The translations under genes were made by a program, and so were the position numbers. A stretch of DNA of 8,180 nucleotides. Source: Burkholderiales bacterium. Its GTDB lineage: Bacteria; Pseudomonadota; Gammaproteobacteria; Burkholderiales; CAIKXV01. Below the pieces are notes generated by a model. That model did not search any database, had not been told where the DNA came from, and worked only from the letters and a program-made list of their open reading frames with translations. Below, piece by piece: positions 1 through 6,524 of the stretch (position 1 is its first letter; each line of letters opens with the position of its first letter). The DNA lies in the NCBI GenBank assembly GCA_019751575.1, contig JAIENF010000220.1, positions 1-8,180 on the forward strand, given 5' to 3'.

Positions 1-74
1 GGGGAGTCGCCAAGTGGTAAGGCACCGGATTTTGATTCCGGCATTCGTAGGTTCGATCCCTACCTCCCCAGCCA
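1..74 (+). tRNA. tRNA-Gln (anticodon UUG), first base cut off by the window edge
   Basis: The cloverleaf can be folded by eye. Acceptor bases 1-6 (GGGGAG) pair with 64-69; the missing base 0 should be T, pairing with A70. The anticodon stem is 25-29/37-41 around loop 30-36 with anticodon TTG at 32-34. The T stem is 47-51/59-63 around loop TTCGATC. Discriminator G71 and an encoded CCA (72-74) follow. A U1-A72 pair is typical of tRNA-Gln and agrees with the pattern. It reads CAA and, by wobble, CAG codons. The position just before prs matches the conserved ispE / tRNA-Gln / prs order, so ispE probably lies left of the window. Confidence 0.96.
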
Positions 75-82
75 GTTCAGCG

Positions 83-117
83 ACCGCCGCGCAGGCTTGA
101 CCTGCGCGGCGGTTTTT
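83..117 (+). terminator. Rho-independent terminator after tRNA-Gln
   Basis: A perfect 13-bp GC-rich stem (83-95 with 101-113) closes a 5-nt loop (CTTGA), and the 3' arm runs into a T tract at 113-117. It starts 9 nt after the tRNA CCA, so it should end the tRNA transcript and separate it from prs. Confidence 0.93.
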
Positions 118-221
118 CCCTTCAACCGGCGTTTTTTCCACGACGCGGCTCACGACTTCGCGGCGGCACCGGCTCCACCGATTGCAAGCCCCACGCCTGC
201 CGCGCGACTGAAGGATGGTCC

Positions 222-1178
222 ATGGCCTATGACCGGTTGATGGTCTTCTCGGGTTCCGCCAGCCGAAAGCTGGCCGAAGGCGTCGTGCGCCACCTGAACA
301 TCCACCTCGGCCGCGCCAGCGTCGGGATGTTCAGCGATGGCGAGACGATGGTCGAACTGCTCGAGAACGTCCGCGGCAAGGACGTGTTCGTCCTGCAGTC
401 GACCTGCTCGCCCGCGAACGACAACCTCATGGAACTGATGGCGATGGTCGATGCGTTGAAACGCTCGTCCGCCGCGCGGGTCACCGCCGCCATCCCCTAC
501 TTCGGCTATGCCCGCCAGGACCGCCGTCCGCGTTCGGCGCGCGTGCCGATCACCGCCAAGGTGGTGGCAAACATGCTCCAGAGCGTCGGCGTCGACCGCG
601 TGCTGACGATGGACCTGCACGCCGACCAGATCCAGGGCTTCTTCGACATCCCCGTCGACAACATCTACGGGCTGCCGATCCTGCTCGGCGATGTGTGGAA
701 GCGCGATTACCAGAACCTGTGCGTGGTTTCGCCCGACACCGGCGGCGTGGTCCGCGCGCGCGCGATGGCCAGCCGCCTCGAAGCCGACCTGGTGATCATC
801 GACAAGCGGCGGCCGAAGGCCAACGTGTCCGAAGTGATGAACATCATCGGCGACGTGCAGGGGCGCACCTGCGTGATCGTCGACGACATGGTCGATACCG
901 CAGGCACGCTGGTGAAGGCGGCGCAGGCGCTCAAGCAGGCCGGTGCGCACCATGTGGCTGCCTACTGCACGCATGCCGTGCTGTCCGGTCCGGCGATCGA
1001 ACGCATCTCGGGCTCTGACGACCTCGACGAACTGGTCGTCACCGATACCATCCCGCTGTCCGAGGCGGCACGCAACTGTGACGGACGCATCCGCCAGTTG
1101 TCGGTCGCCTCGCTGCTCGCAGAGACGATCCTGCGCGTCAGCAACGAAGATTCGGTCAGTTCCCTGTTCATGGACTGA
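222..1178 (+). CDS. prs: Ribose-phosphate pyrophosphokinase (PRPP synthase)
   Basis: Cytosolic enzyme that makes PRPP from ribose 5-phosphate and ATP, feeding purine, pyrimidine, NAD, histidine and tryptophan synthesis. The 318-residue product is near full family length. Visible motifs are FSDGE (37-41), the ATP-site ARQDRR (97-102), [11 protein letters not shown] (131-141), [13 protein letters not shown] (168-180), the flexible-loop DKRRPK (194-199) that contains the catalytic lysine, and the PRPP-binding loop DDMVDTAGT (221-229). The start at 222 has AAGGA at 211-215, 6 nt upstream. Compared with my memory of Burkholderia Prs, the usual THPVLSG reads THAVLSG (250-256), and there are small insertions near 264-266 and 286-288; neither touches the active site. 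No clear promoter is visible in 118-221. rplY follows after 106 nt. Confidence 0.97.
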   Translation: MAYDRLMVFSGSASRKLAEGVVRHLNIHLGRASVGMFSDGETMVELLENVRGKDVFVLQSTCSPANDNLMELMAMVDALKRSSAARVTAAIPYFGYARQDRRPRSARVPITAKVVANMLQSVGVDRVLTMDLHADQIQGFFDIPVDNIYGLPILLGDVWKRDYQNLCVVSPDTGGVVRARAMASRLEADLVIIDKRRPKANVSEVMNIIGDVQGRTCVIVDDMVDTAGTLVKAAQALKQAGAHHVAAYCTHAVLSGPAIERISGSDDLDELVVTDTIPLSEAARNCDGRIRQLSVASLLAETILRVSNEDSVSSLFMD

Positions 1179-1188
1179 CGTCGCCCAC

Positions 1189-1237
1189 GGATCCGGGATG
1201 TCCCCGGGTCCGCTCCTGCCGGTCATTGTCCGGCGGG
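1189..1237 (+). other. Two tandem hairpins between prs and rplY
   Basis: Hairpin 1 pairs 1189-1197 with 1203-1211 (9 bp, one T-G wobble, 5-nt loop). Hairpin 2 pairs 1215-1222 with 1230-1237 (8 bp, one T-G wobble, 7-nt loop). Only three bases separate them and neither is followed by a T tract, so they are poor intrinsic terminators. They may be RNA stability or processing structures inside a prs-rplY transcript, or a leader structure affecting rplY. Function is inferred; the pairing is seen directly. Confidence 0.5.
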
Positions 1238-1273
1238 TTCAACCTGGCGCTCTGGTCGCGGAGCGCCTTCCAC

Positions 1274-1280
1274 AAGGAAA
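1274..1280 (+). promoter_or_regulatory. Ribosome binding site of rplY
   Basis: AAGGAAA lies 4 nt before the ATG at 1285. It decides the start: the same frame is open from much further upstream inside prs, but only this ATG has a ribosome site and gives the L25 N terminus. Confidence 0.85.
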
Positions 1281-1284
1281 CATC

Positions 1285-1944
1285 ATGTCCCTCGAAGTCA
1301 GCGCGAAGTCGCGCACAGTGCAAGGCAAGGGTGCGAGCCGCCGCCTGCGCAGCGCCGGAGTGGTCCCCGGCATCCTGTACGGCGGTACGGCATCGGCCCA
1401 GTCGATCGAGCTCGAGCACAAGGCGCTCTGGTTCCAGCTCAAGAGCGAAAAGTTCCATGCGTCGATCCTGACCATGGACCTGGACGGCCAGAAGCAGCAG
1501 GTCCTGCTGCGCGACGTGCAGATCCATCCGTGGCGCCAGCTGATCCAGCACGTCGACTTCCAGCGCGTCGCCCAGGACCGCGAAGTCACGATGCGCGTGC
1601 CGCTGCACTTCGTGAAGGCCGACCAGGCACAGGCAGTCAAGTTCGGTGGTGCGATCGTCACGCACATCATGAACGAGATCGAAGTCGCCTGCCTGCCGAA
1701 GTTCCTGCCGGAGTTCATCGCGGTCGACCTGTCGCAGATCACCGTGGGCCACAGCGTGCACATGTCCGACCTGCAACTGCCGGAAGGCGTCCGCCTGCCG
1801 GGCCTCGCCCGCGGCGATTCGCCGGTGGCGAGTGCGTCGATCCCGCGTGGCGCGGCCGAAGAAGACAAGGCAGCCCCGGCGGCCGCTGCACCTGCGGCCG
1901 GCGACAAGAAAGACGAGAAGAAAGAGCCCGAGAAGAAGAAGTAA
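1285..1944 (+). CDS. rplY: 50S ribosomal protein bL25, CTC/TL5 long form
   Basis: Binds 5S rRNA in the large ribosomal subunit. The 219-residue product is the two-domain CTC form, longer than the roughly 94-residue single-domain L25 of E. coli. The N-terminal 5S-binding domain spans about residues 1-93 and shows the hallmarks GKGASRRLR (14-22), VVPGILYGG (26-34) and DVQIHPWRQLIQHVDF (77-92). The C-terminal beta domain spans about 97-188. A low-complexity tail (190-219) goes from Ala/Pro-rich to Lys/Glu-rich and is probably disordered. The start is fixed by homology and by AAGGAAA upstream. The gene lies between prs and pth as in many proteobacteria. A terminator-like hairpin follows the stop by 22 nt. 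Confidence 0.97.
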   Translation: MSLEVSAKSRTVQGKGASRRLRSAGVVPGILYGGTASAQSIELEHKALWFQLKSEKFHASILTMDLDGQKQQVLLRDVQIHPWRQLIQHVDFQRVAQDREVTMRVPLHFVKADQAQAVKFGGAIVTHIMNEIEVACLPKFLPEFIAVDLSQITVGHSVHMSDLQLPEGVRLPGLARGDSPVASASIPRGAAEEDKAAPAAAAPAAGDKKDEKKEPEKKK

Positions 1945-1966
1945 CCGGGTCTTCGTCTGCATCCCG

Positions 1967-2003
1967 GGCCCGCGTCGCTTTCCAGCACGCGGGCCTTTCT
2001 CTT
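1967..2003 (+). terminator. Probable Rho-independent terminator between rplY and pth
   Basis: A 9-bp perfect stem (1967-1975 with 1987-1995, GGCCCGCGT/ACGCGGGCC) can extend by 3 bp past a bulged C (1977-1979 with 1984-1986). It is followed by the pyrimidine run TTTCTCTT (1996-2003). The T tract is interrupted by C, so termination may be partial. It ends 10 nt before the pth ATG, so it may also lower pth expression. Confidence 0.7.
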
Positions 2004-2013
2004 CCTGCACCCC

Positions 2014-2586
2014 ATGAAACTGATCGTCGGCCTCGGCAATCCCGGCTCGCAGTACGAGCGTACGCGCCACAACGCAGGCTTCTGGCTGGTCGACCGCCTT
2101 GCGCGCGCGGCCGGCACCAGCCTCCACAACGAGCCGCGCTACCACGGCCTGGCCGCGCGCACGACCATCGCCGGGGAGACCTGCTGGCTGCTGGAGCCGC
2201 AGACCTTCATGAACCTGAGCGGCAAGGCGGTCGCCGCGCTGGCCAACTTCTACAAGATCGGGCCGGCCGACGTGATCGTCGCCCATGACGAACTCGACCT
2301 GCCGCCCGGCACCGTGAAGATGAAACTGGGCGGCGGCTTCGCCGGCCACAACGGCCTGCGGGACATCACCGCCCAGCTCGGCACCCGCGATTTCTGGCGT
2401 CTGCGGCTGGGCATCGGCCACCCGGGCGACAAGGCCCAGGTGCATTCCTACGTACTGAACGCACCGCGTGCCGAGGAGCAGGACCTGATCGACGAGTCGA
2501 TCACCCGTTGCCTCGCCGTGATCGACTGGATCGCACGCGGCGAATACGAAGCAGCCATGCTTCGCCTGCACACCAAACCCCGATAA
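2014..2586 (+). CDS. pth: Peptidyl-tRNA hydrolase
   Basis: Cytosolic esterase that frees tRNA from peptidyl-tRNAs dropped by stalled ribosomes; normally essential. The 190-residue product has the standard family length. The N-terminal signature [10 protein letters not shown] is at 2-11. Expected active-site residues are all present, each offset by one from E. coli numbering: Asn9, His19 (catalytic, in TRHNAGF), Asn67 (FMNLSG), Asp92 (HDELD) and Asn113 ([13 protein letters not shown]). The start is set by this N terminus, but the 20 bases before it are pyrimidine-rich and lack a Shine-Dalgarno. The last codon (CGA) and stop (TAA) lie inside the left arm of the palindromic element at 2580-2666. 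It is followed by ychF after 93 nt. Confidence 0.97.
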   Translation: MKLIVGLGNPGSQYERTRHNAGFWLVDRLARAAGTSLHNEPRYHGLAARTTIAGETCWLLEPQTFMNLSGKAVAALANFYKIGPADVIVAHDELDLPPGTVKMKLGGGFAGHNGLRDITAQLGTRDFWRLRLGIGHPGDKAQVHSYVLNAPRAEEQDLIDESITRCLAVIDWIARGEYEAAMLRLHTKPR

Positions 2587-2666
2587 TCCGGGTCAGAGAC
2601 GATTTTCCTACCGGGGACCGGTGCAGCTGCGGTGCCTGGAAAATCGTCTCTGACCCGGATTATCGG
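2580..2666. repeat. Long palindromic (REP/MITE-like) element between pth and ychF
   Basis: Arms 2580-2608 and 2638-2666 are perfect 29-bp inverted repeats. The 29-nt centre can pair further (2615-2616 with 2635-2636 and 2617-2620 with 2630-2633, one bulged G) around the palindrome GCAGCTGC (2623-2630), so nearly the whole 87 nt can fold as one hairpin. Each arm holds the interrupted palindrome GTCAGAGAC. From memory, the core GGGTCAGAGACGATTTT resembles dispersed palindromes associated with Y1 (REP-associated) transposases in proteobacteria; this was not checked by search. The left arm covers the pth stop codon and the right arm ends 1 nt before the ychF ribosome site. No T tract follows either arm, so it is not a canonical terminator. 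Confidence 0.8.
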
Positions 2667-2667
2667 C

Positions 2668-2673
2668 AGGGAG
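2668..2673 (+). promoter_or_regulatory. Ribosome binding site of ychF
   Basis: AGGGAG lies 6 nt before the ATG at 2680 and selects it over a GTG at 2632 in the same frame, which sits inside the palindromic element and would add 16 residues foreign to the family. Confidence 0.8.
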
Positions 2674-2679
2674 TCACAC

Positions 2680-3774
2680 ATGAGTCTCAAATGCGGCATC
2701 GTCGGCCTGCCCAATGTCGGCAAGTCCACCCTCTTCAATGCGCTGACCAAGGCGGGCATCGCGGCGGAGAACTATCCGTTCTGCACGATCGAGCCGAACG
2801 TCGGCGTCGTGGAGGTGCCTGATCCGCGGCTGGCGCAGCTCGTCGGCATCGTGAAGCCGGAGAAGGTCGTGCCGGCGGTGGTCGAGTTCGTCGACATCGC
2901 CGGGCTGGTCGCAGGCGCTTCGAAGGGCGAGGGGCTGGGCAACCAGTTCCTGGCCAACATCCGCGAGACCGATGCCATCACCCATGTCGTGCGCTGCTTC
3001 GACGATCCGAACGTGATCCATGTGTCGAACAAGGTGGATCCGCTCGCGGACATCGAGACGATCAACACCGAACTCGCGCTGGCCGACCTGGCCAACGTCG
3101 AGAAGCAGGTGCATCGCGTGTCCAAGCTTGCCCGCTCCGGCGGCGACAAGGAGGCCGCGCGGCTGCTGCCGCTGCTCGAACGCTGCCGCGCGCAACTCGA
3201 CCAGGCGAAGCCGGTGCGTGCGCTCGCGCTGGACGAAGACGAGCAGGCGCTGCTCAAGCCCATCTGCCTGATCACCGCCAAGCCGACGATGTATGTCGCG
3301 AACGTGAAGGAAGGCGGCTTCGAGAACAACGCCTACCTCGACGCAGTTCGCAGGCATGCCGAAGCCGAGAAGGCACCGGTGGTCGCGGTCTGCGCGGCGA
3401 TCGAAGCCGAGATCGCCGACCTCGCCGACGAGGACAGGCAGGTCTTCCTGGCCGACCTGGGCATGGCCGAACCCGGCCTCGACCGGGTGATCCGCGCCGG
3501 CTTCACGCTGCTCGGGCTGCAGACCTACTTCACCGCCGGCCCGAAGGAAGTGCGCGCCTGGACGGTGGCGATCGGCGCCACCGCGCCGCAGGCCGCCGGC
3601 GTGATCCACACCGATTTCGAACGCGGCTTCATCCGCGCCGAGGTGATCGCGTTTCCCGATTTCGTCGCACTCAAGGGCGAGCAGGCGGCAAAGGAGGCCG
3701 GGAAGATGCGGCTGGAAGGCAAGGAGTACATCGTCAAGGACGGCGACGTGATGCACTTCCGGTTCAACGTGTGA
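2680..3774 (+). CDS. ychF: Redox-regulated ATPase YchF (Obg-like, OLA1 family)
   Basis: Cytosolic P-loop protein that binds ribosomes and, unusually for the Obg family, prefers ATP. The 364-residue product matches the E. coli length of 363. The P-loop GLPNVGKST is at 9-17, the switch-II motif DIAGLV at 72-77, and the divergent G4-position NVKE at 208-211 replaces the NKxD of true GTPases, consistent with ATP use. A helical coiled-coil insertion lies around 125-200. The C-terminal TGS domain (about 278-361) begins near [14 protein letters not shown] and ends [11 protein letters not shown]. Position after pth is the conserved order. The stop overlaps the convergent PrpD-like gene by 11 nt, and no clear terminator follows, only a 6-bp stem (3781-3786/3801-3806) without T tract. 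Confidence 0.97.
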   Translation: MSLKCGIVGLPNVGKSTLFNALTKAGIAAENYPFCTIEPNVGVVEVPDPRLAQLVGIVKPEKVVPAVVEFVDIAGLVAGASKGEGLGNQFLANIRETDAITHVVRCFDDPNVIHVSNKVDPLADIETINTELALADLANVEKQVHRVSKLARSGGDKEAARLLPLLERCRAQLDQAKPVRALALDEDEQALLKPICLITAKPTMYVANVKEGGFENNAYLDAVRRHAEAEKAPVVAVCAAIEAEIADLADEDRQVFLADLGMAEPGLDRVIRAGFTLLGLQTYFTAGPKEVRAWTVAIGATAPQAAGVIHTDFERGFIRAEVIAFPDFVALKGEQAAKEAGKMRLEGKEYIVKDGDVMHFRFNV

Positions 3775-5209
3775 GCGCGAGCCCGTCCATGAACGCGTGC
3801 ACGGGCATCGCATCGATCGCCTGCGGATCGTCGTAGAGGGCAAGCAGCCGCTCGCCCGCCGCCGATGGCAACCTGCGCAGGGCATGCTCGAACTTGGCCC
3901 GTAGCGCCGGCACCGCCTCGTGCCGCCGCTTCGGATGTCCCAGCGGATACTCCCGCTCGATCCGCCCGGTCGACGTGCCGTCGCGGAAGAACACCTGCAC
4001 CGAGTTCGCGCTGGTGCGCCGAGCCGGGTCGAAGAAGCCTTCCGTGTAGCGCGGCTCCTCTGCCAGCACCATCTTCGCGCGCAGCGCATCGATCCGCGGA
4101 TCGGCGGCGAACGCATCGCTGTAGTCCGACGGGCCGAGCCGGCCGTGCATCAGCCCGAGCGCGACGATGTACTGCACGCAATGGTCGCGGTCGGCCGGAT
4201 TGCGCAGCACGCCCGGCTTGTCCATGATGCGCGCGAGCGAGCGGTGGCAGCGCAGTTCGATGCGTTCGATCTCGTCCAGGCGCGGCGCGACCTCCGGATG
4301 CAGCAGGAACGCGCACTCGCCCGCAGTCTGGCCGTGCATGCCTGCCGGCAGCAGCTTGAACATGCAGCGCCCGATCACCGATTCGCCCAGCGGGGCGTCG
4401 AAACGAAGCGCGGTGCCGCCGAAGCGTGCGGCATGGAAGCCGAGTTCCGGCGCCGACAGCACCCACGGATAGCCATCCTCGCCGGCCATCACCATCATCG
4501 CGATGCGCACGGCGCCTTCGCTGGCACGCGCGCATGCCCAGTTCTTGCGCGAACCGATGTTCGGCGCATGGCGGATCGCCGAGAGCGTCGATTCGACGAA
4601 CGCGTTCGAAGCGGCATCGAACACCTGCCGGCGCGTGCCGCCGAGCAGCTTCACCAGCACCGGCGCGACCGCGGCCTGCACCAGCATCGTCTGGTCCATG
4701 CCATGCGCCCGCCAGTCGTTGGCTGCGCAGAGTGCGCCCTGGATCTCGTACACGCGCACCGCGGCGTCGAGCAGGTCGGCCATCACCAGCGGTGGCCTGC
4801 CGGCCGCCACCGCGCGCCGGGACAGGTGGTCGCCCAGCATCAGCACGCCGGCGAGCCCGTCGGACGGATGCATGGTCAGCATGCCGTTGCAGGCGTCGTT
4901 GTAGTCCAGCCAGCGGATCATCGCACCGAGGTCGAAGGTCGCCTTCGCCGGGTCGAGCACGAACGACGTGCCGGGAACCCGTGCGCCGTCCGGCACCACG
5001 GTGCCCGGCACCAGCGGTCCGAGCAGGCGCGCGCAGGCGGGATCGAACAGGGCCTCCAGCGCACAGGCGAGCGTGTCGAACAGGCACAGCCGCGCCGAGT
5101 CGATCGAGGCCCGGTCGCGGACGCGGTAGCCGTATACGTAGCCGGCGATCTCCTCGAGCAGGGCATCCGGAACGGCCGGTGCCGCCTGCAGGTCCGACGG
5201 CACCGCCAT
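3764..5209 (-). CDS. MmgE/PrpD-family dehydratase, PrpD (2-methylcitrate dehydratase)-like
   Basis: 481 residues, close to the 483 of E. coli PrpD, which dehydrates 2-methylcitrate in propionate catabolism. PrpD-type landmarks include [12 protein letters not shown] (43-54), [17 protein letters not shown] (64-81), [11 protein letters not shown] (95-105), HPSD (114-117), [13 protein letters not shown] (213-225), MHGQTA (291-296), [11 protein letters not shown] (337-347) and YPLGHPKRR (421-429). Active-site positions Asp102, His114, Lys222 and His292 are present. However, the NDTW of PrpD reads NDAC (Ala106 for Thr), and the LDH histidine reads MDQ (Gln173). Substrate may therefore differ from 2-methylcitrate; citrate-like or other polycarboxylates are possible. 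No prpB/prpC is near. The start overlaps the receptor stop by 1 nt (TGATG), so translation is coupled. The 3' end overlaps ychF. Confidence 0.88.
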   Translation of the reverse strand: MAVPSDLQAAPAVPDALLEEIAGYVYGYRVRDRASIDSARLCLFDTLACALEALFDPACARLLGPLVPGTVVPDGARVPGTSFVLDPAKATFDLGAMIRWLDYNDACNGMLTMHPSDGLAGVLMLGDHLSRRAVAAGRPPLVMADLLDAAVRVYEIQGALCAANDWRAHGMDQTMLVQAAVAPVLVKLLGGTRRQVFDAASNAFVESTLSAIRHAPNIGSRKNWACARASEGAVRIAMMVMAGEDGYPWVLSAPELGFHAARFGGTALRFDAPLGESVIGRCMFKLLPAGMHGQTAGECAFLLHPEVAPRLDEIERIELRCHRSLARIMDKPGVLRNPADRDHCVQYIVALGLMHGRLGPSDYSDAFAADPRIDALRAKMVLAEEPRYTEGFFDPARRTSANSVQVFFRDGTSTGRIEREYPLGHPKRRHEAVPALRAKFEHALRRLPSAAGERLLALYDDPQAIDAMPVHAFMDGLALTR

Positions 5210-6186
5210 CAGCGTACCTCCATGTTGATGGCGGCGATCAGCTTGCCGTTCTTCACGAGCTCTTCCTCGTAGAAGCGCACGAACTCCGCATGCGTGCTGC
5301 CGACCGGATCGAGTCCCTGCGACACCAGCTTCTTCTCGATCTCCGGGTCGTTGACGATGCGGGTGATCTCCTGCTGGGTCTTCAGCACGATGTCCATCGG
5401 CGTGCGGCCGGGCATGAACACGCCGTACCAGTTCTCGTAGGCATACCCGGGCACGCCCGACTCGGCGATGGTCGGCAGCTTCGGCAGCGCCGGCGTGCGC
5501 TTCGCGCCGAGCACCGCCAGCGCGCGCAGCTTGCCCGCCTCGAAGAACTGCCGCGTCGACACCACGCTCGCCATCGACAGCGAGACCCGTCCGCCCATGA
5601 GGTCGGTGATGCTCGGTGCAGTGCCCTTGTAGGGCACGTGCGACATCTTCACGCCCGCCATCTGGCTGAACAGTTCCGCCGCCAGGTGCTGGCCGGTGCC
5701 GTTGCCCGAGGAGGAATAGAGCAGGTCGCCGGGACGGGCCTTCGCGAACGCGATGAAGTCCTTCACCGACCTCACCGGCACCGACGGGTGGACCACCATC
5801 ACGCCCGGCGAGATCACCGCCAGCGACACCGGCACGATGTCCTTGCGCGGGTCGAACGACAGCTTCATCAGGCTGGGCGTGATGGCCACGCCGGAGGAAT
5901 TGGTCAGCATCGTGTAGCCATCGGGCGCCGCCCGGGCCAGCATCTCGGTGGCCACCGAGCCACCCGCACCGGGCCGGTTCTCGACCACCACCGGCTGCCC
6001 CCAGCGCTCGGACATTTTCTGCGCCAGCAGCCGGCCCGTGGTGTCGACGCCGCCACCCGGCGCCAGGGCGATCAGCATCCGGATCGGTTTCGCCGGCCAT
6101 GGGGCCTGCGCGGCCGCGCCAGCTGCGGCGATCGAACACAGCGTGGCGACGGCTGCCTGTGCCAGTCGGCGGTCGCGGGTATCCAT
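5209..6186 (-). CDS. Tripartite tricarboxylate transporter receptor (Bug/TctC family), periplasmic
   Basis: Periplasmic solute receptor of the TTT (TctABC) type, which captures carboxylates for a TctA/TctB permease. 325 residues. A signal peptide is visible: basic N terminus (RDRR, 4-7), Ala-rich hydrophobic core (9-26) and likely cleavage after AQA (26-28), before PWPAKPIRM. Family motifs follow: LAPGGGVDTTGRLLA (41-55), VVVENRPGAGGSVA (66-79), SSSGNGTGQHLAAELF (158-173) and HVPYKGTAPSITDLMGG (183-199), plus PTIAESGVPGY (238-248). The start has a strong GGAGGA-type ribosome site. It is the first gene of a two-gene operon with the PrpD-like enzyme. No TctA or TctB lies in the window, so it is an orphan receptor here or uses a permease encoded elsewhere. 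Confidence 0.94.
   Translation of the reverse strand: MDTRDRRLAQAAVATLCSIAAAGAAAQAPWPAKPIRMLIALAPGGGVDTTGRLLAQKMSERWGQPVVVENRPGAGGSVATEMLARAAPDGYTMLTNSSGVAITPSLMKLSFDPRKDIVPVSLAVISPGVMVVHPSVPVRSVKDFIAFAKARPGDLLYSSSGNGTGQHLAAELFSQMAGVKMSHVPYKGTAPSITDLMGGRVSLSMASVVSTRQFFEAGKLRALAVLGAKRTPALPKLPTIAESGVPGYAYENWYGVFMPGRTPMDIVLKTQQEITRIVNDPEIEKKLVSQGLDPVGSTHAEFVRFYEEELVKNGKLIAAINMEVR
5216..5221 (-). promoter_or_regulatory. Ribosome binding site of the PrpD-like gene
   Basis: On the minus strand GGAGGT lies 6 nt before the ATG at 5209, inside the last codons of the receptor gene. It supports the TGATG stop/start junction as the real start. Confidence 0.85.
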
Positions 6187-6192
6187 ACAGTC

Positions 6193-6199
6193 TCCTCCT
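6193..6199 (-). promoter_or_regulatory. Ribosome binding site of the Bug/TctC receptor gene
   Basis: The minus strand reads AGGAGGA here, 6 nt before the ATG at 6186: a near-consensus site that fixes the start at the signal peptide. Confidence 0.88.
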
Positions 6200-6310
6200 G
6201 CGGTTGCATCGCCGCCAGCCTGCGCCGGGCCGGTGCGCGAACGATCATCGGGCCGCCTGCGCCCGTGCCCGGGACGGGCTCCGTTGCACAGGGAAGGCGG
6301 TCGGAGCCAA

Positions 6311-6316
6311 TGTATA
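6311..6316 (-). promoter_or_regulatory. Possible -10 box / operator of the receptor operon
   Basis: The minus strand reads TATACA within GGGTATACATTGG, the most -10-like hexamer in an otherwise very GC-rich spacer, about 125 nt upstream of the receptor start. It overlaps the symmetric hexamer GTATAC, a core seen in operators of some GntR-family regulators. No good -35 box lies 17 nt upstream. Weak call, based on sequence likeness only. Confidence 0.22.
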
Positions 6317-6524
6317 CCCGATCGGCCATGCGCGCAGCACGCTCCATCGACAGTGCGTTGGGTGGATGACCGACAGCGGTCTCCAGCGTTCGAGCCACGC
6401 GGCGTCGCCGCCTCGCGCGGGTCCGGCTATCCCTGTGACGACGTCATGGCGCCGCCGGAGCCACGGATTCGCACGGCCACCCGCCGGGCGGGCATTCCAT
6501 GCCGGGAAAGACCCGGTCCTGCCG

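Larger units (their letters stand above)
6187..6524. other. Non-coding spacer upstream of the receptor/PrpD-like operon
   Basis: 338 bp without a convincing gene; open frames here are short and have no recognisable protein. It should hold the promoter of the minus-strand operon. Visible items are the receptor ribosome site (6193-6199), a hairpin GCCCGT/ACGGGC (6261-6266 with 6274-6279) and the palindromic hexamer GTATAC (6312-6317). A small hairpin CCGGG/CCCGG (6502-6506 with 6512-6516) sits just beyond the stop of the right-hand gene but has no T tract, so a terminator there is unproven. Confidence 0.6.

Noticed and set aside
118..221. Promoter for prs
   Set aside because: I looked for paired -35/-10 boxes in the 104 bases after the tRNA terminator and found none convincing, though a promoter must be somewhere nearby.
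150..1226. 358-codon open frame antisense to prs
   Set aside because: Shadow of a high-GC gene: His/Arg/Asp-rich composition, no recognisable domain, and fully covered by the clear Prs match on the other strand.
943..1284. N-terminal extension of L25 into prs
   Set aside because: The upstream 114 codons overlap prs out of frame and have no L25 similarity; the ATG at 1285 has a ribosome site and the family N terminus.
1168..2571. 467-codon open frame antisense to rplY and pth
   Set aside because: Spans two unrelated conserved genes and their terminator on the other strand; composition is typical of GC-driven antisense frames.
2580..2666. Palindrome as a CRISPR repeat or ordinary terminator
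   Set aside because: Only one inverted pair and no direct repeats with spacers, so not CRISPR. No T tract follows either arm, so not a standard Rho-independent terminator.
2674..4116. 480-codon open frame antisense to ychF
   Set aside because: Runs across the convergent junction and reads as low-complexity Arg/Ala/Leu sequence; YchF is unambiguous on the plus strand.
3920..5272. 450-codon plus-strand open frame opposite the PrpD-like gene
   Set aside because: Arg/His-rich shadow without motifs; the minus-strand gene matches the PrpD family end to end and has a ribosome site.
3764..6139. A 791-residue PrpD fusion with a long N-terminal extension
   Set aside because: The extra 310 residues are an out-of-frame reading of the receptor gene. 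The true start at 5209 has its own ribosome site and a TGATG junction.
4426..6369. 647-codon plus-strand open frame opposite the receptor and enzyme genes
   Set aside because: Long only because of GC bias; Arg/Pro/Ala/His-rich, no ribosome site, and crosses two well-supported genes and their spacer.
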